Positions 53,631 through 62,896 of a stretch of 64,000 nucleotides of DNA are shown in pieces (the stretch's first letter is position 1; each line of letters opens with the position of its first letter). Under the pieces are notes generated by a model. The model saw only the letters and a list, made by a program, of their open reading frames with translations, searched no databases and was not told the DNA's origin. Origin of the DNA: CAWDMN01 sp963803155 (GTDB taxonomy: Bacteria; Acidobacteriota; Terriglobia; Versatilivoradales; Versatilivoraceae); assembly GCA_963803155.1 (NCBI GenBank), contig CAWDMN010000063.1:81648-145647 (forward strand), read 5' to 3'. A program made the position numbers and the translations under genes.

Positions 53631-53936
53631 ATGCCTGTTGACGGTATTGACGGGAAAGATTTCCTGGGTGTCTATCGTTTCCCTTTGTCCAATAATCAGA
53701 AAGGAGATGGTGTCGATCGACACCGAATCCCGCCTTCTGTTGAAGACGAAGTGGAATCTTCCCGAAAAAACCGGCAGTTTCAGGAGATCCGGAAGATGGT
53801 CGATTCAGTTCCGGATGTCCGCTTGGAAAAAGTCAACCAACTCGCTAAAGCCATTGATGATGGGACTTATAATGTGAGCGGTAAAAAAATCGCCGATGCC
53901 CTGATTCAAAAACACCTGGTTGATTTGAAAGCGTAA
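53631..53936 (+). CDS. flgM: FlgM-like anti-sigma-28 factor
   Basis: The 101-residue protein has the FlgM C-terminal domain (DVRLEKVNQLAKAIDDGTYNVSG, then KKIADALIQKHL), which binds and inhibits the flagellar sigma factor FliA. The N-terminal half is polar and looks disordered, as in other FlgM proteins. ATG 53631 is chosen because AGGAGG lies six bases upstream. No flagellar genes are in view, so it is a single outlier pointing to a motile organism. Confidence 0.88.
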   Translation: MPVDGIDGKDFLGVYRFPLSNNQKGDGVDRHRIPPSVEDEVESSRKNRQFQEIRKMVDSVPDVRLEKVNQLAKAIDDGTYNVSGKKIADALIQKHLVDLKA

Positions 53937-53961
53937 TGCACAATCCAAAGTAATACCCGGA

Positions 53962-54024
53962 TAGGGGGTCTGTTTCTGCCTTTCAAGATTCCGCGAAAGC
54001 AGATGCCAGCCCCCTTTTTTTTGT
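53962..54024 (+). terminator. Rho-independent terminator after flgM
   Basis: AGGGGG pairs with CCCCCT just before a run of eight T's, with an inner TCTGC/GCAGA stem. This is the clearest intrinsic terminator in the window. Confidence 0.8.
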
Positions 54025-54127
54025 TGATATATATATGGGCCTGCTCATGGCTGGAGCGTCTTCATACAAGATGATGGAAATATTATACGCGTTCCCCTTG
54101 TCCAGTCCTCCCTCGCGTTGAAAGCTC

Positions 54128-54287
54128 TCCTCACTCGCTCCCGTTTCATGCTGGTTCGCTTTGCCTGGCGGCTTTGTTTTGTCGCACTACCAGCGCGAAG
54201 TGTAACGAGCGATCAGCCCAGCCTGCCAAGCTTCATGCCGCATGGTTTAAGCAAGGCAAAGCTGATCACTCGCTGCCGCTTCGTGCT
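54128..54287. repeat. REP-like inverted element
   Basis: The unit starting AGCGCGAAGTGTAACGAGCG (54192) is inverted as the unit starting GATCACTCGCTGCCGCTTCG (54264). A degenerate third unit lies at 54128. It matches the clusters at 31481 and 51966. It fills the gap between flgM and the converging GH2 gene. Confidence 0.75.
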
Positions 54288-54309
54288 GGTTCGTCCTGTC
54301 AGTGAATAT

Positions 54310-56529
54310 TCACTTTTTTGAAACCAGCGAAACTTTGCGCCGGCAGAGCGTGGGGGGCTTCTGGCCTGCTCCGTTGGAAAAGGCGGCAACCTTCAACAGA
54401 CAACCATCGGCAGGATCCGACGGCAACTGCAGCGAAACATCATAGTTCATTTGTCCCAGCGCATCCAGCCGCCATGGGACTTCCTGTTTGACGAGAATTT
54501 TCCCTTGAGAATCCTCGAGCGTCACACGCAGTTGCCCTTCAGCCGGCTGGTTTTCGTCGTTGATCATCATTACTCGAAAATCTCGCGATTGGCCGCATTC
54601 CAATTCCGGCTGGAAAAAGTTCAAATAGACTCCCAGCGGCTTAAATGCTTCGCTAACATAGTCCGCAAAATGCGACTCGAGCTTCAGCGTCGGGACATCC
54701 AGAAAATGATCGGAAGTATAGACCCCGGGATAACTGCAGGTCAGGTAAACAAAATGCAGTACGGCAGCGTGATTGCGGTGAGCGCGCCAAAATTCAGTCA
54801 ATCCGGCCAGTAGATAGGCATCCATTTCAAATCGCTGTTCCGCCGTGGAATTCGAGCAGAGCAATTTGGGGTAGAGTTTCTCCGTCAATAGCGTGGGAGT
54901 GCCATCCCGGTTCAGCCAGACCCAACCATATTCATTGAGAATTAGCGGGTGGGCATCGTCGGGGGAAGAGCCCATGTTTTCCCGCCCGGCCATGTTCTCC
55001 AGATCTGTCATCCGGAAGGTGGTCTTATCGCCCATGGCGGTTTGCTGAAACAGATATGGATGGTCTTCCACCGGATCATTCGGACCGGCGGGAAGATTGT
55101 AACTATTCTCCCAGGGGCGGTTCGACAAATCCAATTTCCGGACCGCGGGAATAATTTTCCCGCCAAAAACCGGATCGAGGGTTTCATTGGTGGCGTCCCA
55201 GACGGCGACGCTGGGGTGATTCCAATTGTCCCGCATCCAGTCTTTGTATTGGCGGATCATTTCCGCCGCGTCCCACTTGCGAAAATATCCGGGATCCCAA
55301 TCGGGCGCTCCCGTCCAGATGAAGAACTCATTTTGGATCAGCAACCCCGCCTCGTCGGCAATTTCCAGCCAACGATCCGGCACCGGGCCGATGCAGAAAC
55401 GGAAGCTGTTCCAGTGCATCTTCTTTGGGATATCCACCAGGAGTCTGCGCACCCAGGACTCATCCCAGGGAAGAGCCCCGCACTGTGGATCTTCCAGAAA
55501 ACGGTGAAATGTGATATTGGATCCCCGCATGAAGAAAACCTTTCCATTCAAATAGGCCCGTTTGGTGGCGGTGTCGAAATGGAATTCCCGCATTCCGAAA
55601 CGAGTGGCGCAACTGTCCCCACCCGTGCCGCTATTCAGGACATAAAGAAAGGGAGTGTCGGGCGACCATAGTTGTGGACTTGGAATCCTGATCCGCTGCT
55701 CGATCGTTTTTTCTTCTCCTGCTTTCATGCTGATGGTCTTCGGGGCGCCCTGAGCCACGGCTTTCCGGTCTTTCCAGGTCATAACGGTTTGAGTCAGTGC
55801 GATTGTCTGGGCCGCGCCAAGATTTTTGATTTGAGTTTGCACTAGAATTTCCGAGGTAGCGAGTTGGGGAGCGACCTGAACGGTCTCTATGATGGGATTA
55901 TCACTCAACCATAGGGAGACCTCATCATAAATTCCGGGCGTCCATTTCAATTTTTCGAAATCCGTACCCGTGGGAAAACTGTCCGGCAAAACCGCCGGAT
56001 GGGCGCCAATCCGCACCAGCAATTCATTCTCTTTTTCCCATTGAATGGCTTCACTCAAATTGAAGAATCCCGCGGAAAAACAACCGGCATATTCTCCGAC
56101 CTTTTTCCCGTTCAGCCAAACGGCAGTGCCGAATTGGGCTTTGTTAATTTTCAGAATTGCCACTTTTTTGTGAGCCGAAGGTTTGAAAGTTTTCCGATAC
56201 CAGAAATAATTCCTGTTCTGTCGGGGAGTGCCGGCGTTATTGACACGCGCCGATTCGGGGAGTTTGCCGCTCCTGATCCGGTTGGAAATCAACTCCCGGC
56301 TGTCAAAAAGGTCGACTTCCGGGAAGGCCGGACTGGCGAGATTGGCCAGGCCGGGCACCGGAACTTTGTGAGCGTAGGATTTCGGCGCTTCTGAAGGTGA
56401 AAGGCTCTCCCCAATTTCCCAGGTGCCGTTTAACGAAACCGCGCTGCGCTGCGCTGAACTGTCAGTGGCAATCAAATGCACTGCCAGCAAACTCAGAATG
56501 ATTGAAAGTGCCTGATTAATCCCCTTCAT
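54310..56529 (-). CDS. Exported glycoside hydrolase family 2 protein
   Basis: The 739-residue protein has a signal peptide (about 1-27) and a GH2 sugar-binding jelly-roll domain (about 30-210; YFWYRKTFK, AVWLNGKKVG). An Ig-like beta-sandwich (about 215-320) precedes the TIM barrel (about 325-620). The acid/base is Glu449 in WDATNE and the nucleophile Glu533 in LILNEYG. A C-terminal beta domain follows. GH2 activities include beta-galactosidase, beta-glucuronidase and beta-mannosidase; the specificity cannot be told. Start 56529 is chosen for GAGGAAGG upstream and the clean signal. It fits with the uronate and sugar genes elsewhere in the window. Confidence 0.9.
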   Translation of the reverse strand: MKGINQALSIILSLLAVHLIATDSSAQRSAVSLNGTWEIGESLSPSEAPKSYAHKVPVPGLANLASPAFPEVDLFDSRELISNRIRSGKLPESARVNNAGTPRQNRNYFWYRKTFKPSAHKKVAILKINKAQFGTAVWLNGKKVGEYAGCFSAGFFNLSEAIQWEKENELLVRIGAHPAVLPDSFPTGTDFEKLKWTPGIYDEVSLWLSDNPIIETVQVAPQLATSEILVQTQIKNLGAAQTIALTQTVMTWKDRKAVAQGAPKTISMKAGEEKTIEQRIRIPSPQLWSPDTPFLYVLNSGTGGDSCATRFGMREFHFDTATKRAYLNGKVFFMRGSNITFHRFLEDPQCGALPWDESWVRRLLVDIPKKMHWNSFRFCIGPVPDRWLEIADEAGLLIQNEFFIWTGAPDWDPGYFRKWDAAEMIRQYKDWMRDNWNHPSVAVWDATNETLDPVFGGKIIPAVRKLDLSNRPWENSYNLPAGPNDPVEDHPYLFQQTAMGDKTTFRMTDLENMAGRENMGSSPDDAHPLILNEYGWVWLNRDGTPTLLTEKLYPKLLCSNSTAEQRFEMDAYLLAGLTEFWRAHRNHAAVLHFVYLTCSYPGVYTSDHFLDVPTLKLESHFADYVSEAFKPLGVYLNFFQPELECGQSRDFRVMMINDENQPAEGQLRVTLEDSQGKILVKQEVPWRLDALGQMNYDVSLQLPSDPADGCLLKVAAFSNGAGQKPPTLCRRKVSLVSKK

Positions 56530-56556
56530 GCCTTCCTCCTCAGAAAATACCATGGA

Positions 56557-56644
56557 TGGAGGCGGGGTGCCTTCACCCCGTCTGAGTTTGCCAAACTTGC
56601 TGAGACGGCCTAAGGGCAGGCTGCCTCCATCATCCCATTTTCAT
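56557..56644 (-). repeat. 89-bp structured interspersed repeat, copy 2
   Basis: This is the reverse-complement copy of 7163-7251, with about ten substitutions. The two hairpin regions are retained. It lies about 30 bases upstream of the GH2 start codon. Confidence 0.75.
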
Positions 56645-56838
56645 AATCTTGTTGTCACGGACACTCCTGCCAGCAAAGAAAGCCCCACCACTATTTGTGT
56701 TTGTCGGCATACAAAACCAGATTTTGACAATTGTTTCTTATGCGCATCTGCCTTTCTTCGCTTTGTTAGCGAGGAAGATCAGATACCTGTTAGCGAGCGA
56801 ATCTTGGACGGGACAGGAGGATAAAATCCGTGGGAAGA

Positions 56839-59800
56839 TCAAGGTTGCATACTCTTCCGCAAAGCCAATTCTTTGATGGCGCGCAGATCCATTTTGCCTG
56901 TCCCCAGGATCGGGATTTGATCGACCTGGTAAAATGCATCCGGACGAGGAAGCCATAAATTTGGCAATCCTGATTCCGGGAGACGTGAAATAACTTCCTT
57001 TAATTTTTCCTCAGAGTGCAGGGTATGCAAGACGATTAAACGCTCCCCTTTTTTTGCATCGGGCACGCCGGCTGACCGCAAATACCAAGTCTTGGGCGTT
57101 GGCCAGGTGGTGAAGAGTCTCTTCCACTTTCAGGTGCGGGACCATTTCGCCGCCGATTTTGCTGAAGCGGGAGAGCCGGTCGGTAATAGTGATAAATCCG
57201 TCGGCATCCACTTTGGCAATATCCCCCGTGATATACCAACCATCATGAAAAACCGCGGCAGTTTTGTCTGGACGGTTCCAATAACCTTGCATCACATTAG
57301 GGCCCTTGACGAGCAGCATGCCTGGCGTGTCAGCCGGGCAATGGCCGCAAGGTCTCCGGATCGACGATGCGGACACTCACCCCCGGCAGGGGATGGCCAA
57401 TTCTTCCTCGCTTCTGTCCAACCTGGTAAAAGCCGGGAGCGCGGAAATCTTTGATGTTTACCGATACAACCGGAGCGCATTCGGTGCAGCCATAACCCTC
57501 CAGCGGCCTGATGCCAAATTTCTCTTCAAAAGCGGCGGCCACCCGATCGCTCAACTTTTCCGCTCCGGCCATGACCAGGTGCATACTCCCAAAATCTTCG
57601 GGGAAACAGCGCCGAATATAGGCTTGCATAAAAGTGGGCGTTGCCACCATCATGGTCACACGGTACCGAACACATAAGTTCCCTACATTCCGGGCATCCA
57701 GCGGATTGGGGTAATAGACAGTCGCAAAACCGATGATACCCGGGAACCACAAGGTGACGGTGTATCCAAAAGAATGGAAGAATGGAAGGATACCCAAGAT
57801 TCGGTCGTGATGATTGACGGCAAAGACTTGGGCGACCCCTTCCAAATTAGAAAAAATATTATAGTGGCTCAGCATGACTCCCTTGGGATCGCCCGTGCTG
57901 CCGCTGCTGAAAATGATGGCGGCCAATTCATCGATATTGCGTTCGCGCGGCGAGCCAACCCAACGTTCCAAGAATCGAAGTGGCAGAAACATTCCAGCCA
58001 GCATGGCGGAGATCAAGCGTCCTCGGGTCTTGAATTGGGCGAGATCTTCCACGTAGATGACTTTTCCGGGTGCCTGGAGTTTGACTTTTTCGAGGAGTTG
58101 CCGGGAGGCAATGATGATTCGGATGCCGCATTGTTCTATGCAGGAATTGAGAATAGTTTGGGAAGATGTGTAATTCAAATTGACGGCCACCTTGCCTGCC
58201 AGTGTGGCCGCCAGGTTGGCCGCGGCGCCGGCAATGGAAGGGGGGATCAGGAGTCCCACCATTTTCTCCTTCTCCCAATGCGGCCTAAAGAGACGCGCCA
58301 GAAAAACGGCGCGAAAGAGCAGTCCAAAAAATGTGACTCTTGGATTCAGAGTGTCAGCGGCGGCAAAACGCCATGGATATCGGCGCGCCTTCCGGAAATA
58401 GGCCCGATGCAGCAATTCGTGATGGCTGCGGCGCAGCGAGAAGGCCTGCGTGCCGAGTTCCTGCACTGCCTTGCGAACTTCCACCGTCGTGGAGTTCCCC
58501 GGCTGGGGTTTGCCAAAAGTGACCGTCACTGGACGCAACGGCGCCGAAGGCCATTTGAGAAAGAATCGTCCCTTGTAATAACTGAACATGCTTTCCCAGA
58601 TTCCGTCCAAATGCACGGGGATGATGGGCTCATTGACATTCCGCATGATTCGCTCAAAACCCTTGCGGAAAGGAAGCATCTGGCCGATTCGGGTCATCTG
58701 GCCTTCGGCAAAAATGCACACGATATCTCCGGCTTGAATGGTCTGCGATGCTTCGCGCAGCGAGCGGATCAGATCGCGCAGATTCTGGCGTCCGGAAATC
58801 GGGATCACCCGGAGCATTTTGGCGAAGGGCTTGATGAAGGGCAACTCGTAAATATCCTTGTCCATCAGGAACCGAATGAAACGGTCGGTGGACGCGAGCA
58901 GCAGCATGGCGTCCACAAAGGAAAGGTGATTGGCCACAATCATCGCCCCACCCTTGGAAGGGACATTTTCGCGCCCCAGGACCCGCACCCGATAGAAGGT
59001 ATGAGTCATCACCCAAAAAATAAAGCGCATCAACGAGTCAGGGACGATCCGGATTGCCACAATCGTGGCGGCAAATGTCAAAATTGCTCCGGTCAAAAAG
59101 ATCCGCGGAGCCGAGAAATGACAATACACGGTCAGCAACCAATACACTCCCGTAGAGATCAGCATTCCCACGAAGGTCATCAAGTTGGCCATGGCGAGGA
59201 ATGAGCCTTTGATTTTGGGGTCCGGCCGCTGCTGCAGCAAGGCATTGATTGGCACAATAAAAAAACCGGAAAAGAATCCCACCAAGATCAGCAGCACGAG
59301 CGCCTGCATAAAACCCCAGAAGGGAAAGGACAATGCCACCAGAAATCCCGTCACTCCCAAACCGCCCAAAGGGATCAGACCATATTCGATTTTGTGTCCG
59401 GAAAGATGCCCAGCCATGAAACTGCCCAAGCCAATTCCCAGGCAGAGCGCGGCTTTCAGGATGGCAATAGAGGTAACTTCGAGATGGAGGGTGTGGCTCC
59501 CATAGATAAGAACGTTGTTGAGCAGCAAGATACCCAGGAACCAAAAGTAAGTGCTCCCCAACACAGCCAGCCATAAGATGCGATCCTCTCGGGCGACCCT
59601 CAGATAGCGGACCACTTCACTTAAAAAATTCAGTCGATAGCGGGCTCCCGGATTTGCGGCGGGGACTGGATCAATTTGAATACTGATAATGGTGCCTGTA
59701 ATGGCCAAGAATACCAGGATGAGTCCAGGAATGTAGAGGGTGCTTTGAAAGCTTTTCCAGAGAAAACTGCCCAAAATGTCGCCCAAGATAATGGAGACAA

Positions 59801-60332
59801 AGGTGGTCATTTCGAGGATTCCGTTGCCCCAGGAAAGGTTCTTTTCGGGCAGAAGCTCGGGCAACAGTCCATATTTGGAGGGACCAAAAAACGCGGCTTG
59901 AGTCCCCGTGAAAAAGACCATGGCCATGGCGGCAGGAATGTTGTTGAACCAGAGAGCCATGGTAGCCGCCAGCATGGTAAGGACTTCAGCCCACTTGGTG
60001 CAAATGGTGACAGTGCGCTTGCTGAAGCGGTCGGCTAAAAATCCTCCTGACATGGAAAATAAAAGGAAGGGAAGAATGAAGAGGGCCGTGACAATAGAGA
60101 TATTTTGATTTCCGGCGGCTTCGGAGCTTGCCAGCTTAAAGGCAGTATACGTTACGATGAACTTATAGGCATTATCGCTGAAGGCCCCCTGGAATTGAGT
60201 TCCGATCAGGGCCCAAAATCCTTTTTTGGGATTCGTAAGCCGCAGGGGCTGGCTATTCTCGGACAGATCATGATTTCCCTCATCAAGGGCATCGATGATC
60301 TCAGGTGAAGTCTCGTGAGAATCCCGGCTCAT
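56839..60332 (-). pseudogene. Aas-like MFS / acyltransferase / acyl-ACP synthetase fusion, two frameshifts
   Basis: The intact part is 1000 residues from ATG 60332. It comprises an LplT-like MFS lysophospholipid transporter (about 30-430), a PlsC acyltransferase (about 440-640; NHLSFVDAM, FAEGQMTR) and an AMP-binding domain (about 680-1000; IIFSSGSTGDPKG). The fused enzyme would import and re-acylate lysophospholipids. The AMP-binding C terminus continues in other frames. A +1 shift in the GGG run at 57336-57338 stops the main frame after LRPLPG. The next frame gives GYWNRPDKTAAVF and continues to about 57085. A second, opposite shift then returns coding to AGVPDAKKGERL through to 56839. The two shifts cancel, so this is either sequence error or a recently broken gene. 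Confidence 0.8.
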
Positions 60333-60634
60333 ATTGATCCTGCTCCTGTTGGAAAATCAGTCCTGGTTTTATCACAAAGAAACCGCGGCAACAAGCACGC
60401 GATTTGGCTTGGATGCAATTAAAAGTGAGAGAGAAGTCAAGCTGCGGATGGCACAAAGTGGGAGGCGGACTCCGTTCGGCGACCTCGGTGTGCCGTGCGG
60501 GTGACGGTGGTCACATGCGCGCTTCCCAGATTTTGGAATTGTTTCCTTTCCCCTGATGTCAAATATCAATCCTTGTTTCTCTCACCGTTGATTACACCCA
60601 GATGGCGGGAAAGGTTCTTTATTAAACGGCCGGA

Positions 60635-61084
60635 TCAGAGCGTCCCATTCCCTTCGCGGAGGCCTGCGTGTTGAATGCTAGGGGCGTGGCTGGACTTCCC
60701 CTGGCGCAATTCGAAGGCACGGACCACAACGAAGGCGAGGAGAGCAAAAATAAAGAAAACCAGCAAAAGCATGGCAATTCCTTGCAGAGAACCGATCACC
60801 GTACGATAGACTTCCAGAATCCAGCGTTCCCTGGTCAGTTGCATGATGGCGGATTCCGTGGCCCGTTCCGGCAGAATGTATTTTTCCAATTCCCAAACCC
60901 GGACCCCGCTGGAGATTCCCACCACCAGAATGGCGAATTGTAGGTACCGGAGCCAGGCACGGCTAATGATGTCGGAGAGGATTCTTTGCAAGATGAGGTC
61001 CGCGGGTTTACTGAATACTGCCACCAACACCCCGGACACAACGAGAGAAATCAGAAAGGTGACTGCCAAGAGGGTAATGAACAT
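60635..61084 (-). CDS. Small integral membrane protein
   Basis: This 149-residue protein has two or three hydrophobic helices (about 1-25, 45-62, 95-120) and polar loops. I recognise no family. ATG 61084 is chosen because GGGAGG precedes it at five bases; an upstream ATG at 61150 would add 22 residues. About 300 bases separate its stop from the Aas-like gene start. Confidence 0.7.
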   Translation of the reverse strand: MFITLLAVTFLISLVVSGVLVAVFSKPADLILQRILSDIISRAWLRYLQFAILVVGISSGVRVWELEKYILPERATESAIMQLTRERWILEVYRTVIGSLQGIAMLLLVFFIFALLAFVVVRAFELRQGKSSHAPSIQHAGLREGNGTL

Positions 61085-61513
61085 ATGCGCCTCCCATGAA
61101 AAAAGATAATGAAGAGAAAACGTCGGATCAAACAGTGGAGCTTGGATCATCTTCGGTTTCCTTAAATGCGGACCTTAGTATTCGTTGTTTCCGCGCTAAC
61201 TTACAGGCAAATTGGGTCACTTTTTGAAGTGCCACAAGGTGGGTATTTTCAGCGGTGAGGTGAAACCCGCGTTCTCACGCACGTTTGCAATGCTAACACG
61301 CAAACTTGTCAGGGGCTGGGAGTCATCGCACGATTTGCCTGCTCAGGACAATTGACGCACGAAGAGAGGGAGGAAATCGGATGCATTCGTTTTTCGTCAG
61401 CGGAAGCGGGATTGTGTTCTAATTTAGCGAGACATCGTCTCGGACTATAGAGACTTGCCGATTCCGATTCCAAAACTTGATTCAATGCCCTTAACTTATG
61501 CGGCTCATGCAAA
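61085..61513. other. Intergenic gap
   Basis: This 429-base region lies between two same-strand genes. Nothing recognisable was seen besides expected promoter space. Confidence 0.4.
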
Positions 61514-62434
61514 CTAGCGGGTTTTGACGGGGCTGAATTCTTCGACATACTTGATCACGTTTTGGAGTGAGGATTCGGAGATAATTTTGAATATCAGAGC
61601 AGGGCATTTGGCGGGGATATATGGAGCGGTGAGCACGTCGGTGAGAACGCAGGAATTTGCGTCAAGCCCGGCCTGCCATCCTTTTTTCCGCGCGTCGCGG
61701 AAGCTGAGGAGTTCGGAAGGCATTTGGCTGGCCGCAATCAGTTTCCGCGCCCATTCCAGAAAGCCCGGCCAATGCGAGACGACTGTAAGGAATGTGCCCG
61801 GTTTTAGACTTTTGATTTTCTTCAATTCTTCAGCAAATGGCCGAGTATGAATCAGGAGCAAATTAGTGTCATTGGGAATGCAGGCGCGAACTTCTTCCGC
61901 CAAACCATAAAGACAAAGGGGAACCGAGCCGGTGGCGGGGGGGGAATGCTTAAGGTCTTCCAGCGAAGTGTCCCGAGTGGGGAAGTGGCACCTGGCTTGG
62001 ATTTCGGCTTTCAAAATATGTCGCAATTCCCGATCCGGATCGACCAGCAGCAAATGGTCCGGTGGCTGCAACTCGAGCCAGAGACGAGCGCGATTTTTAA
62101 TTTCCTCCAGGGAGAATCCATGCCCTCTAGCCAACCGAATAAAAGCGGAAATCATCTGATCCAGCTCCAGGCAGCCTTCAAAGGGAGCATCGCCTCTAAG
62201 CTCGCGAATATACATCCCGCTGCCTTTTCGAAATTCTACCCAACCGTGTTCGGCAAGGCGGCTATAGACTGCACTGATCGTGTTGGGATGAACCGTTAAG
62301 CGGCGGGCCAGTTCCCGCGTGCTGGGGAGTTTTTCTCCGGGATTGCAGTCGTTGCTGACGATTGCAATGATGATCTGCGCCATTAATTGTTCCGTCAATG
62401 GCACATCACTTTTTTTGGAAATCGAAAAATGCAT
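61514..62434 (-). CDS. GntR family transcriptional regulator with C-terminal ligand domain
   Basis: The 306-residue protein has a winged helix at about 5-75 (LTEQLMAQIIIAIVSNDCNPG, LPSTRELARRL). A periplasmic-binding-like or aminotransferase-like C-terminal domain of about 200 residues follows. The length is below MocR (about 470) but above YtrA types. The effector is unknown. No Shine-Dalgarno is evident. It is not adjacent to any clear target operon. Confidence 0.85.
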   Translation of the reverse strand: MHFSISKKSDVPLTEQLMAQIIIAIVSNDCNPGEKLPSTRELARRLTVHPNTISAVYSRLAEHGWVEFRKGSGMYIRELRGDAPFEGCLELDQMISAFIRLARGHGFSLEEIKNRARLWLELQPPDHLLLVDPDRELRHILKAEIQARCHFPTRDTSLEDLKHSPPATGSVPLCLYGLAEEVRACIPNDTNLLLIHTRPFAEELKKIKSLKPGTFLTVVSHWPGFLEWARKLIAASQMPSELLSFRDARKKGWQAGLDANSCVLTDVLTAPYIPAKCPALIFKIISESSLQNVIKYVEEFSPVKTR

Positions 62435-62547
62435 AGGAGTTTTTATCCCGATATCTCAATTCTACTACGTTAATTCACATCCCCTTCCTCGATCCGGTTA
62501 TATTGGCGGTCCTCGGAGCTAAGGCAAACGCGGAGGATCGCGGCCCA

Positions 62548-62643
62548 ACGGGAGGGCGAGCCGTCCGCTTAGGCGGACACCGCCTCGCGAGCCATCGTGC
62601 GGGCGGGACAGTCTCCGGCTCGGTGGGAGCCTCGCCCTCCCGT
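62548..62643. repeat. Inverted repeat with nested hairpin
   Basis: ACGGGAGGGCGAG (62548-62560) is inverted at 62631-62643. A GTCCGC-TTAG-GCGGAC hairpin lies inside. It sits in the 462-base gap upstream of the GntR gene; the rest of the gap (62435-62547 and 62644-62896) shows nothing recognised. Confidence 0.6.
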
Positions 62644-62896
62644 GGCTGACTTAGACTAACGAAGTGGAATTAGTCAAGGAAGCCGGAGGCTTAGGAACCA
62701 GAAACCTGCGCAGGTTCCGCGTCTCAGAGTGCCTCGGGCGAATTCGAAGTCCTCTCGCCTTCAGTCGGGAATGTTTTTACGCTCTGCCGTCCCAAACATT
62801 CTCAGAATATATTTTCTCACATAGTCGATTAATGACTCATCTTGTCGGGAAAGTGAGAGAGACGGCGGAGACTTCACCACGCGATGCACGCTTCTA

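Noticed and set aside
57774..59204. 476-codon forward ORF opposite the Aas-like gene
   Set aside because: It is antisense to the conserved acyltransferase/AMP-binding coding region; composition is His/Gly-rich shadow sequence without motifs.
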